The notes under the pieces were generated by a model. It saw nothing but the letters and a program-made list of their open reading frames with translations. It was not told the origin of the DNA and ran no database searches. This document shows positions 56,376-64,000 of a stretch of DNA of 64,000 bases, piece after piece. Positions within the stretch are counted from its first letter, which is position 1, and every line of letters starts with the position of its first letter. Source of the stretch: Prevotella sp. GTDB taxonomy: Bacteria > Bacteroidota > Bacteroidia > Bacteroidales > Bacteroidaceae. The stretch lies in NCBI GenBank assembly GCA_017477435.1, contig JAFUVV010000028.1, positions 26,087 through 90,086 on the forward strand. The letters run 5' to 3'. A program made the position numbers and the translations under genes.

Positions 56376-57842
56376 TCACCTCTTCGCGTTCTTCAGCAGG
56401 TCGAGCTTTCCGTCGTCGATGAGTTTCAGGATGAGTTCTCCGAAGAGGGTGTTCTGCCATGCGAACCACGAGCGTGTGAAGTTCTTTGCATCGTTTTTGT
56501 TGAACGACTCGTGCATGAATCCTGTGTCGGCATCTGTGCGCTGGAGTGTTTCGATGCACCATTTTATCTCTGAGTCGTCGTTGCTGGTGAATGCTCTCAT
56601 CATGATCGACATCGGCCATATCATGTCGTAGCCCACGTGTGGTCCTCCGATACCCTCTCCTGCTTTACCTCGGAAGAAGTAGGGGTTGTCCTCACTCCAC
56701 ACGAAGCGTCGGGTGTTCTGGTAGATGGGGTCGTCGGCTGGCACGTCGCCGAGATATGCCATAGCGAGGAGGCTCGGCACATTGGCGTCGTCCATGAGGA
56801 GGTGGTTTCCGTAGCCGTCGACCTCGAAGGCATAGATTTTACCATACTTCGGATGGTCGTAGACGGCGTATTTCTTCAGTGCCACGCTCACCTCTGCAGC
56901 GAGTGAAGCGCACTCCATTGCGAGGTCGTCGCGCTTGTTCACCTTTGCCAGTATCTCGGATGCCTTCAGCAGGTTGCTCACTGCCATGAAGTTGGAAGGG
57001 ATGAGATAGAGGAAGGTGGTGGCGTCGTCCGATGGGCGGAAGAAGGATGCTATCAGTCCGCATGGCTTTGCGGGATTTCCCTTACCATCGTTGGACACTG
57101 TATCGAGCTGGCGCTCAGTGACTCTCTGGAACTTGTAGGGCCCCACTCCGTCCTTGCGCTGCTGCTCGCGGAAGGTCTTCAGGATGTTCTCCACTGCCTT
57201 CAGCCACTCCTCTCCGAAGATGGAGGCGTCGCCTGTCACCTGCCAGTAGTGGTAGGCGAGGCGAAGGGGATAGCAGAGGGAGTCGATCTCATACTTGCGC
57301 TCGTGGATACCGGGCTTCATGTCGGTCATGTCGTTGGCCCACTCGCCGTCTTTCATCTCCATGATGAACGCATTGGCATACGGATCGAGGTTTATGCACT
57401 TGAACTGTCGCAGTATCACCCCGCGGAGCATCTTCTTCAGCTCCGGGTCGCTGTTTGCGAGCTGCACGTAGGGCCACACCTGTGCTCCGGAGTCGCGGAG
57501 CCACATGGCGTGGATGTCGCCGGTGTAGACGAAGGTGTCCTCATTGCCGTCGAAGTGGACGGTGGTATCGAGGGTGTTGGGGAAACAGTTCTCGAACATC
57601 CACGCCAGATAGGGGTTGTCCTTCAGGAGCTTCTTCACCTCCTTGATCTTCTTGTCGACGGCTTTCGACACGAAGAGCCTCTCGGCAGGTGCAGGACGGT
57701 TAGTGGCAAACTTGGTGTTATCGTTCTGCTCCACGGGCACAGTAGCACCAGTGACAGCATCAAGTGCAGATACGCTATTTGTTGGCATCATCGATGTGAA
57801 TGCCAACGCCGCAACGATTATTATGTTTCTTTTCATTGTCAA
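56376..57842 (-). CDS. GH125 exo-alpha-1,6-mannosidase
   Basis: This 488-aa protein has a signal peptide (MKRNIIIVAALAFTSMMPTNSVSA after a leading MT). It matches GH125 (DUF1237), exo-acting alpha-1,6-mannosidases. Family motifs are CFPNTLDTTV near residue 90, TGDIHAMWLRDSGAQVWPY near 108, DPYANAF, and HERKYEIDSLCYPLRLAYHYW. GH125 enzymes trim alpha-1,6 mannose in N-glycans and mannan together with GH92. It is the first gene of the core operon and follows a full promoter match at 57929-57960, with a leader of about 80 nt. Confidence 0.94.
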   Translation of the reverse strand: MTMKRNIIIVAALAFTSMMPTNSVSALDAVTGATVPVEQNDNTKFATNRPAPAERLFVSKAVDKKIKEVKKLLKDNPYLAWMFENCFPNTLDTTVHFDGNEDTFVYTGDIHAMWLRDSGAQVWPYVQLANSDPELKKMLRGVILRQFKCINLDPYANAFIMEMKDGEWANDMTDMKPGIHERKYEIDSLCYPLRLAYHYWQVTGDASIFGEEWLKAVENILKTFREQQRKDGVGPYKFQRVTERQLDTVSNDGKGNPAKPCGLIASFFRPSDDATTFLYLIPSNFMAVSNLLKASEILAKVNKRDDLAMECASLAAEVSVALKKYAVYDHPKYGKIYAFEVDGYGNHLLMDDANVPSLLAMAYLGDVPADDPIYQNTRRFVWSEDNPYFFRGKAGEGIGGPHVGYDMIWPMSIMMRAFTSNDDSEIKWCIETLQRTDADTGFMHESFNKNDAKNFTRSWFAWQNTLFGELILKLIDDGKLDLLKNAKR

Positions 57843-57928
57843 TGCTAAGTCGTTGTAGAATAGACTGTTGCCAATCTACTTACAATCGTTTTCTATGTTT
57901 TTCTTAAAAGTTACACTTATTAACGCTT

Positions 57929-57960
57929 CAAAATTACAAATAAAGATTAAAAAAATCAAA
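57929..57960 (-). promoter_or_regulatory. Promoter of the core glycan-utilization operon
   Basis: On the minus strand TAATTTTG (57929-57936) lies exactly 20 nt after TTTG (57957-57960). It would drive GH125, DUF4965, TIG lipoprotein, susC, susD, DUF4973-type and GH127. Confidence 0.75.
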
Positions 57961-58115
57961 AAAAAAAGGAAGAAAAAACTCGGTATTTTTGAAAAAAAGA
58001 AGGTTTTCGCTCTGTGTGCGCACACGCGAGGATACAAGGTCAAGGGTTAAATATAGGAAGAGAATACGAGCTTGCTCGTTCCTATGAGCGCCAGCGAGTA
58101 TGGAGAGGCTGGGAG

Positions 58116-58189
58116 CGCACCACCCCTGAACCCTCCTCAGACTGCGTGCTGATGAGCCATGGGCGAATAAAGGAGGGGCCAGGGGCGGT
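58116..58189. repeat. Short derivative of the 188-bp element
   Basis: The left end CACCACCCCTGAACCCTCC is joined almost directly to GCTGATGAGCCATGGGCGAA and AGGGGCGGTG. It looks like an internally deleted copy of the element at 33010-33197. Confidence 0.6.
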
Positions 58190-58270
58190 GAGAAAGGAGG
58201 GACAACGGATGGGTTGATGAATGGCGGAGAGAATGGTGTCGTGTGTCAACGAAAAGCTTATTATGCGACA

Positions 58271-58323
58271 CCGCAGGTTTTTACCTGCGGTTACGATAAT
58301 GTGTCCTCTTCGAGGACTTTTTA
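58271..58323. repeat. Twin-hairpin element, copy 2
   Basis: CCGCAGG-TTTTTA-CCTGCGG is followed by TTACGATAATGTGTCCTC and then the hairpin GTCCTC-TTC-GAGGAC with TTTTT. It matches 32846-32897 over its whole length. Confidence 0.7.
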
Positions 58324-58357
58324 TGAGGTACACTTACACTTCCCGAAGCGGATGCGA

Positions 58358-58575
58358 CACCACCCCTGCCCCCTCCTTTAGCACCACCCCTGACCCCTCC
58401 TCAAAAAGGAGGGGAAGTCTCTACTTGCTCTTCCATGAGAGACACTGCAGAATGCTGCCCAAAAGAACACTGCACGAGGAACTTCCCCTCCTTTATTCGC
58501 CCGTGACTCATCAGCAAGCAGTCCGAGGAGGGGCTAGGGGTGGTGCAGAAGGAGAGGCTAGGGGTGGTGTGAAAG
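58358..58575. mobile_element. Larger copy of the 188-bp MITE-like element
   Basis: The left boundary repeats CACCACCCCTGCCCCCTCC twice, and the right boundary repeats GAGGCTAGGGGTGGTG twice. The interior keeps GGAGGGGAAGT and CTCCTTTATTCGCCCG. The doubled ends suggest one copy inserted into, or recombined with, another. Confidence 0.6.
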
Positions 58576-58611
58576 GAGGGGTCAGAGTTCACATACAAAA
58601 ACACAACAATA

Positions 58612-58670
58612 GCAGGGGTTTCGCTACGCTCCACCCCTGCCTGCAATCTCGTCCCCCCCCTCGGGGTTTG
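58612..58670. repeat. Distant REP-like copy
   Basis: AGCAGGGGTTTCGCTACGCT plus CCACCCCTGCCTGC is the complement of the CAGGCAGGGGTGGAACGCAG segment of the units at 37401 and 37578. CCCCTCGGGGTTTG follows. It lies 21 kb from the transposase gene. Confidence 0.7.
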
Positions 58671-58715
58671 TGCTAACTGCTATATTATTGCCCAAAAAAG
58701 GAATGGTGAATTTGG

Positions 58716-58950
58716 ATGCGGGCGGGACGCACGCACTCCCAGTAAAAAAAAACAGCTGGACGCACGCACTCATAGTAAACACTTTGCACTTCTCGCAGAG
58801 ATGCGGGCGGGACGCACGCGCTCCCAGTAAAAAAACAGCGGGACGCACGCGCTCCCAGTAAAAAAACAGCTGGACGCACGCACTCATAGTAAACACTTTG
58901 CACTTCTCGCAGAGATGCGGGCGGGACGCACGCGCTTCCAATAAAAAAAC
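58716..58950. repeat. GCGGGACGCACGCGCTCCCAG tandem repeats
   Basis: Six GGACGCACGC-centred units alternate in two forms, one ending in CCCAGTAAAAAAACAGC and one in CATAGTAAACACTTTGCAC. A single related unit lies at 33262-33285. All six frames give Arg/Ala-rich peptides without protein character. The remaining spacer 57961-58115 is A-rich with no gene. Confidence 0.8.
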
Positions 58951-58977
58951 AGCGGAGCGCGTGTGCGCTCCGCTGTT
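58948..58977 (-). terminator. Rho-independent terminator after the 955-aa gene
   Basis: AACAGCGGAGCGC and its exact complement form a 13-bp stem around GTGT. On the minus strand the stem runs into a T stretch. It lies about 90 bp after the stop. Confidence 0.9.
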
Positions 58978-59066
58978 GGTTATTGTCGGTCTTTCGGATT
59001 GCGTCTGCAGGATATTCCGTGGAATGTGTCTGCTGGTGGCTGTCCTGAAAGACTTGCGTGTGCTTC

Positions 59067-61934
59067 TTACTTCACAACCTTCTTACCGTTTACGATGTAG
59101 ATGCCCTTTGGCAGGTTCTTGCTGTTCATCTTGCGGCCCTGGAGGTCGTAAACCTCGTTCTTACCAGTGGTTGTCTTTGTCTCAACTTCCTTAACGCCAG
59201 TAGGAACCTTAACGTCACCCATTGCTGAGAGACGGCAGTCGAAGTACTGTCCACCCCAGTTCTCCTGGATGTAAACAGCCAGCACGTTCTCGCCATCCTG
59301 GAGCAGTTCGAGTGGAATAGGCTCTGCATAGTTGACCACCTCTGTTCCTTCGTTCGGGAAGCTCTGTGCGCCAGTGCTTGAGAGGAGATCCCATGAATTC
59401 ATGTCAGAAACATTACTACCGCTATTCCAGTTGTCAACCTGAAGAATCAGCTCGCCATTCAGATATACCCAGTAGGTATCGTCGTGGAGTGACTGGAAGA
59501 CAAGCTCGTTAACCTTTGAAGCGTCGTCGATAACGAACGGCATACGGATCTGGTATGCGTTGTCTTCACCGCCCCAGTATGTGTTATAGTTACCAAAGTC
59601 ACCCATTGGCAGAGTCAGTGTATCCCAATCGCTGTCGTCGAAGCCAACCTCTGTCCATGCGAGTGCACCGTCGCCATTGATGTCTGCCCAAGAATCAGCA
59701 TTGCCACGCTCGAAGTAGCTGCGCTTTGCCTTGAAGTGGTGAGCATTGTCTTTCGATTCAGACATGTTAACCAATGTAACATCGTAGTCGGTCAAACAAG
59801 CATCATCCCAAGTGTGTGCGTTGGTCTCTGGGATCCAAGTGGTCTTCTTAGCACCGCAGTCGGCACAAGTAGCAATACTCTGTCCCTGCTTGCAGCATGT
59901 AGGCTCAATGGTCTCTGTATTAGCCCACTCGTGAGCTTGCTCGTTGATCCAGAATTCACCAATCTGAACGCCATCGCGTGCATCGTTGACAGTGAAGCGG
60001 AAGTACTTGAATGCCTCGGTAGAAGTAGATTCCTTAGCACCTGTCTCCTCTTCCTCTGGTACGTAAGAAGGAACGAATACCTTCTCCTCGCTGTTGCGAG
60101 CCTCGATGAGGTCGTAGTCTTGAACCTTGTCGATGATTGTCCAGTTCTCCTTGTCGTTAGAACCCTCGAGTGTCCAAGCACGTGGGTTGCGAGCGGTGTA
60201 TGTATAAGTATCGGCACCGGTAACAATTGAGTACTGCTTAACAACAACCGGCTGATCGGCCTGAATCATAAACCAAGCGTTAATAACACTACCGCAGAAC
60301 TTTGTTGTAGCGTCGTTATCGACAATTTTGCTCCAACCTTCGTTATCGCTGTATCCATTGCCACCCTTGATTGCTGCATAGCCTACGCCATCGGTATCCC
60401 AGCGTGTGGGCTCTACCTCTGCATAGTCGTCAGGATTAATCACTGGGTACTCTACTGGATATACATACTTCTCAACCTTCAGGTTGTTGAACTCGAAACT
60501 GAACTCAGTACCATCGGCATAGTAACCGAACTGAAGCACGAGAGCAGGATCGGTCTTTGTTGAGTTGAAGTCGATGCTTACAGGAACATAGTCCTCAGAC
60601 TTCTCGTGGCCGATAAGCTGGCTACCGAATACGTCGGCATCACCAGCAGCGAATGCGAATGTTGCACTGGTGTTGGTGTCCCAACCTGCCCACACAGCTG
60701 CGCGTGCGCTCCAGTTACTCCAACCCCAAGTACCATTGGTATTGTAGTAATCGAATGAGAAGCGATAGTCGGTATTCTCCTCAACGGTAATCTTTGTCAT
60801 CAGAGGCTCGAAGTCACGTGTGCCAATATATCTGTCGATGTAGTTATCGCCATTGTCGAACATAATGTTACCATCAGCGAAGATTCCTGCGTGACCAGGG
60901 TTGGTCTCCCAAGTGTTGAGGTCCTTGTAGTCCTCGTTTTCAATCTCCTCGAATGTTGCTTCGCCATAATCTGACCAAGCACCGTTGAAGAACTTGTAGA
61001 TGTGGCCATCGTCAAGGTTGCGAACGATCTTGCCCTCGTAGCTTGTGATAGAACCTGCTGTGAGCGGAGTGAAATCCTCGCCCTCTGTAGCGGGCCAGAA
61101 TACGTTGTTCACCTTGTCGTAAGCACCTACCTTGCCATCCTGTACGTAAGGAACGAAGTCGCGAACGAGTGTCTCGCCCTCGTAGATCTTCAGTCCGAAG
61201 AACTTTGCTCCAGGAGCCTGGCAGTCAACGATAGGCTCTGCGTCGTGATCAACACCATCTGCGTCGGTATAAGCAGGAACAGTCTTGTTCATACCGAGGA
61301 TGTAGAGAGGAGTAACACAATCCATGGCCTTTGGAGCCTCAGCCTGCTGGATGTAAGAAAGCACGTTGCCTTCAAGGTCGTACTGTGTACCACGAGCTGT
61401 AGTAGCATCGAGCACGAACTTCGACTTCTTGTCCCATGTTACAGATCCGTGAGTATCTACAGTCTCGTCAGAAGACTGGATACCGCCGCGACCGTAGTTG
61501 GTCTGTCCGAAATAAGTGAACAGATTCTTCCATCCGTCCTTGTAGTAACCTACTCCGAAGAGTGCGCACCAGTCGTGGAAGAACTTTGAGTCGTACTCGA
61601 AGATACCCTCTGCGCGAGTAGTTGTCGTTGGGATGTAGTCGGTAGGGATGACGTTGTTACGAGTGCCTACAGCGGCGCTCTCGATGTAATCAACTTCACC
61701 TTCTACGCCTGCAGCCTTGAGGGTGTAAACCTTCTCATAGACACCGAACTTCTCGTACTTGCCGAGATTGTTCAAAGCATAGACGCTTCTGTCGGCCTTA
61801 CTGAACACGAAGTAATCGGTTCCCTCGTAAGTTGCAATGTCGTCAATTACTGTAGCCGTCTCAGGACTGTCCTGAGCAAAAGCAAATGAACCAACAAATG
61901 CCGCAGCTACAAAAAGAAGTAATTTTTTTAGCAT
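59067..61934 (-). CDS. Large surface protein with discoidin domain, Cys4 motif and type IX tail
   Basis: This 955-aa protein has a signal peptide (MLKKLLLFVAAAFVGSFAFAQ). The N-terminal third is of unknown fold. A F5/8-type discoidin domain lies near residues 535-665 (WSKIVDNDATTKFCG, WTLEGSNDKENWTII). A Cys4 segment follows (CCKQGQSIATCADCGAKK, flanked by HEW and HTW). A GH2-N-like jelly roll comes next (VYLNGELILQ, LLQDGENVLAVYIQENWGG). The tail is PKGIYIVNGKKVVK. I see no catalytic motif, so a surface lectin or adhesin is the likely role. It has its own promoter region and terminator and lies between the core operon and the GH13 gene. Confidence 0.8.
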   Translation of the reverse strand: MLKKLLLFVAAAFVGSFAFAQDSPETATVIDDIATYEGTDYFVFSKADRSVYALNNLGKYEKFGVYEKVYTLKAAGVEGEVDYIESAAVGTRNNVIPTDYIPTTTTRAEGIFEYDSKFFHDWCALFGVGYYKDGWKNLFTYFGQTNYGRGGIQSSDETVDTHGSVTWDKKSKFVLDATTARGTQYDLEGNVLSYIQQAEAPKAMDCVTPLYILGMNKTVPAYTDADGVDHDAEPIVDCQAPGAKFFGLKIYEGETLVRDFVPYVQDGKVGAYDKVNNVFWPATEGEDFTPLTAGSITSYEGKIVRNLDDGHIYKFFNGAWSDYGEATFEEIENEDYKDLNTWETNPGHAGIFADGNIMFDNGDNYIDRYIGTRDFEPLMTKITVEENTDYRFSFDYYNTNGTWGWSNWSARAAVWAGWDTNTSATFAFAAGDADVFGSQLIGHEKSEDYVPVSIDFNSTKTDPALVLQFGYYADGTEFSFEFNNLKVEKYVYPVEYPVINPDDYAEVEPTRWDTDGVGYAAIKGGNGYSDNEGWSKIVDNDATTKFCGSVINAWFMIQADQPVVVKQYSIVTGADTYTYTARNPRAWTLEGSNDKENWTIIDKVQDYDLIEARNSEEKVFVPSYVPEEEETGAKESTSTEAFKYFRFTVNDARDGVQIGEFWINEQAHEWANTETIEPTCCKQGQSIATCADCGAKKTTWIPETNAHTWDDACLTDYDVTLVNMSESKDNAHHFKAKRSYFERGNADSWADINGDGALAWTEVGFDDSDWDTLTLPMGDFGNYNTYWGGEDNAYQIRMPFVIDDASKVNELVFQSLHDDTYWVYLNGELILQVDNWNSGSNVSDMNSWDLLSSTGAQSFPNEGTEVVNYAEPIPLELLQDGENVLAVYIQENWGGQYFDCRLSAMGDVKVPTGVKEVETKTTTGKNEVYDLQGRKMNSKNLPKGIYIVNGKKVVK

Positions 61935-62025
61935 GTTGTTTGAATTTAAGTTAATAATGAATTTTAGGTTTATAAATTTTTTTTAGTATTTGCTCGGTTT
62001 TTTAATTTCATCAAATTTCACCGGC

Positions 62026-62059
62026 CAAAGTTAAGTGTTTTTTAGATAAGTCAATCAAA
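62026..62059 (-). promoter_or_regulatory. Possible promoter for the 955-aa gene
   Basis: On the minus strand TAACTTTG (62026-62033) lies 22 nt after TTTG (62056-62059). Both boxes match, but the spacer is 1-3 nt long compared with consensus. Confidence 0.5.
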
Positions 62060-62119
62060 ATTTCACGAAGAAAGTTGTATTATTAAGCTTTTTTAACGGT
62101 TGAGTGTAAAATTTTGTGG

Positions 62120-62240
62120 AGGGATAGAGGGGATAGAAGAGATAGATAGGATAGAGGAGATAGATAGGATAGATAGGATAGATAGGATAGAGGGGATAGA
62201 GGGGATAGAGGGGATAGAAGAGATAGATAGGATAGAGGGG
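62120..62240. repeat. GATAGA/GGATAGAG simple tandem repeat
   Basis: About 120 bp consist only of GGATAGA, GGGATAGA, AGATAGATA and similar words. No stable reading frame of protein character exists. It may vary in copy number by slippage. Confidence 0.85.
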
Positions 62241-62299
62241 AGATCATACATTTTCTTCTTTGCAGAGGCATGCTGCGGGTATCACCACAGCAGCCCATT

Positions 62300-62440
62300 A
62301 TTCGCAAGCTCATCAGTAAGCAGCGAGCAAGTGACGGTTACTTTCCCTTCCTTCGGAAACAGTGACCTACGGTTCCCCTCTATGATAAGGAGGGGAAGTT
62401 CCGTGGTGAGACTTCTATTGCAGTGTTCTTTCTTAAGTAA
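62300..62440. repeat. Degraded fragment of the 188-bp element family
   Basis: TTATTCGCAAGCTCATCAGTA matches the right-hand interior of the element at 33010-33197. AAGGAGGGGAAGTTCCG and TATTGCAGTG match its left-hand interior, so the parts are in reversed order. The terminal repeats are lost. Confidence 0.5.
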
Positions 62441-62452
62441 TGAGCCATCAGA

Positions 62453-63820
62453 TTATTTCGCCTCAGTAAAAACGAAGCCCCAAGGATTGATTTTGTACTT
62501 TGTACCATCAGCGAGCCTGACTTTTACTTTTTTATCAGAGAAATTACCCACGAATACGACATCAGGCGAAACTCCGTCATGACGTTTAAACGAGATAACA
62601 GCCTTTGGCTGGTCGTTGTCGATCCATACGGTCTCTCCGTGGGTGAGGGCACTATTTGCCTTCCGCATGGCAGCCCACGACTTGATGTTAGCCATTCTCT
62701 CACGAGCATGCGGAGTGTCGATATAATCCTTCCAGTTGACCCACGACCCCTTGTGGCCAAACATAGAACATAACTTGTCGTAGCACACCTCCATACCATT
62801 ATATATAAAAGGTGTGCCATCGATGGCAAATATGAAAGCCATTCCAAGGGTGCAACGATCATATCCCAGTACTTTTTCAAAACGATCGTTGTATGAATCG
62901 AGGGCAATGTCGTGATTTTCAAGAAAGTTCCAGAAAAGCATATTCTTCGGACACGCATTAATCTGCTTCTCATGCGCTTTCCTGATGGTTGAAGCATCGC
63001 AGGCCTCCATATCGGAAACACTCTTCTTAAGATAGTTGATCATCGGGTAGCAAATCTCACGGCCATAATTGGCATTCCAAGCATAAAGTGTATACGTCGG
63101 ATCGCTCGCTTCGCCCACCATCACGAGATCAGGATTCATGATGTCGATAGTCTTGCGTGCATCTTCCCAGAAGTCTAAAGGAATAAGATCACCCACGTCT
63201 AACCGGAAGCCATCCACATTGAAATCAGCAATGTAATATTGCATTACCGTCTTCATATACTCACGGACATCCTTCCGCGAATAGTCGAAGACAGGGAAGC
63301 TCCACTCACCTCGGTTAAAATTACCATCCTTATCATACTTGAAAAATTCTGGATGCTGCTTTACCACCTGTGCGCCGGGGCCACAATGGAAGAAGACAAG
63401 GTCGAGCATAACCCTTATGCCAAGGGCATGGGCATGGTCGATGAAGTCCTTTAGATCCTGGTCATTGCCATACTCAGAATCGACATGGAAATAGTCGCCT
63501 GCACGATAAGGATTGCGTGGATCGTTGAAGCCCGACTTTATCTGCCGCGGACTCCAGTAAGTTTGGTCCATATCGGTATCGGCGACATTAACCGGGCAGA
63601 GGTAAATAATATCTATGCCAAGGTCACGTAGCCGTTCGAGATGAGCCTCAGCACCTTTCAAGGTTCCTTCTTCGCTCATCTGGCGCGGTGAGATTTGGTA
63701 TGTGATTCCTTTCTTAAACCAGTCGGGAGCTCCTCGTGACTGTCTGTCGTGAAGCGACTGTGCAGAGACACCTACACCGAAGAACAACAATGATATCAAT
63801 AATAAAAGATAGTTTTTCAT
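62453..63820 (-). CDS. GH13 family alpha-amylase-like enzyme
   Basis: This 455-aa secreted protein (signal peptide MKNYLLLLISLLFFGVGVSAQ) has the GH13 barrel. The first conserved region is VMLDLVFFHCG. The nucleophile aspartate lies in DGFRLDVGD, the acid glutamate in MVGEASDP, and the third aspartate in ENHDIA. A C-terminal beta domain follows (VVFVGNFSDKKVKVRL). Region I has FFHCG where many amylases have VxNH, so the specificity may differ from starch. It starts at 63820 by signal peptide. The frame before it is open but not protein-like. It is transcribed alone or ahead of the 955-aa gene. Confidence 0.88.
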   Translation of the reverse strand: MKNYLLLLISLLFFGVGVSAQSLHDRQSRGAPDWFKKGITYQISPRQMSEEGTLKGAEAHLERLRDLGIDIIYLCPVNVADTDMDQTYWSPRQIKSGFNDPRNPYRAGDYFHVDSEYGNDQDLKDFIDHAHALGIRVMLDLVFFHCGPGAQVVKQHPEFFKYDKDGNFNRGEWSFPVFDYSRKDVREYMKTVMQYYIADFNVDGFRLDVGDLIPLDFWEDARKTIDIMNPDLVMVGEASDPTYTLYAWNANYGREICYPMINYLKKSVSDMEACDASTIRKAHEKQINACPKNMLFWNFLENHDIALDSYNDRFEKVLGYDRCTLGMAFIFAIDGTPFIYNGMEVCYDKLCSMFGHKGSWVNWKDYIDTPHARERMANIKSWAAMRKANSALTHGETVWIDNDQPKAVISFKRHDGVSPDVVFVGNFSDKKVKVRLADGTKYKINPWGFVFTEAK

Positions 63821-64000
63821 AATCAACCAAATTATTAGATTATAATTAGGTGAAGAATTCATGTGGAAGTGTTTGAGAACTTTATAAGTATCTGTAACAC
63901 AGGTAGAAACGAATATGCCCTGAAGTTGAAAGGTACAAAAAAGTGCAATTTACAATTTGCCGTTTTTGGTGCCAAAGCAAGCAGTTTTTCTATCATTAGA

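Noticed and set aside
58624-58941. 105-aa protein with repeated ARASRPHLCEK
   Set aside because: It is the translation of GC-rich intergenic repeats, and several frames give equally long peptides.
62083-62313. Leu/Ser/Tyr-rich small protein from the GATAGA tract
   Set aside because: The sequence is a translation of a simple repeat (SYLSLLSPLSPL) and has no start signal or conservation evidence.

Overview
The window looks like a chromosome segment of a Bacteroidales bacterium, most likely of the Prevotella group (Prevotellaceae). The evidence is a SusC/SusD pair, a PorX-type regulator, several secreted proteins ending in a type IX secretion tail (GIYIVNGKK-type), lipoprotein signals of the C-[GN]-D-D type, and promoters of the Bacteroidota form TTTG, about 20 nt, TAnnTTTG. 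No plasmid, phage or CRISPR signal was seen.

Positions 1-16200 are mostly housekeeping. The order is porX, tsaE, a beta-carbonic anhydrase, tadA (-), a YraN-family gene, birA and pyrH, then psd-pssA-DUF4834 (-), dnaE-trxA, a small lipoprotein (-), tRNA-Lys (-), an AI-2E family permease (-), tdk (-), rsmI and a coiled-coil lipoprotein. Convergent gene ends carry clear stem-loop terminators.

Positions 16300-64000 are a glycan-degrading region, mostly on the minus strand. It holds a GH141-like beta-helix protein with a PDZ-like tail, two tandem GH2 beta-galactosidases, a plus-strand set (large surface protein, 66-aa peptide, GH29 fucosidase with a carbohydrate-binding domain, dockerin-like protein), GH18-like and GH92 enzymes, an IS200-like (RAYT-type) transposase, and a large modular GH51 arabinofuranosidase. 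The core polysaccharide utilization operon follows, read from high to low coordinates: GH125 mannosidase, DUF4965 protein, TIG/NHL lipoprotein, SusC, SusD, DUF1735/DUF4973-type lipoprotein and GH127. Upstream lie a 955-aa discoidin-type surface protein and a GH13 enzyme. The enzymes would act on mannose, N-acetylglucosamine, galactose, fucose and both anomers of L-arabinofuranose. That mixture fits a glycoprotein target, perhaps plant N-glycans plus hydroxyproline arabinosides; this is inference. PorX at the left end and the type IX tails on four proteins link the two halves.

The intergenic DNA is unusually rich in dispersed repeats. There are six arrays of a 22-bp unit built on TGTACT-NNN-AGTACA, a 188-bp element with perfect 23-bp terminal inverted repeats and partial copies elsewhere, REP-like hairpins around the transposase with a distant copy near 58.6 kb, a twin-hairpin element present twice, a decamer CCTAGG array inside the core operon, and several simple tandem repeats. 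These are the least explained parts of the window.
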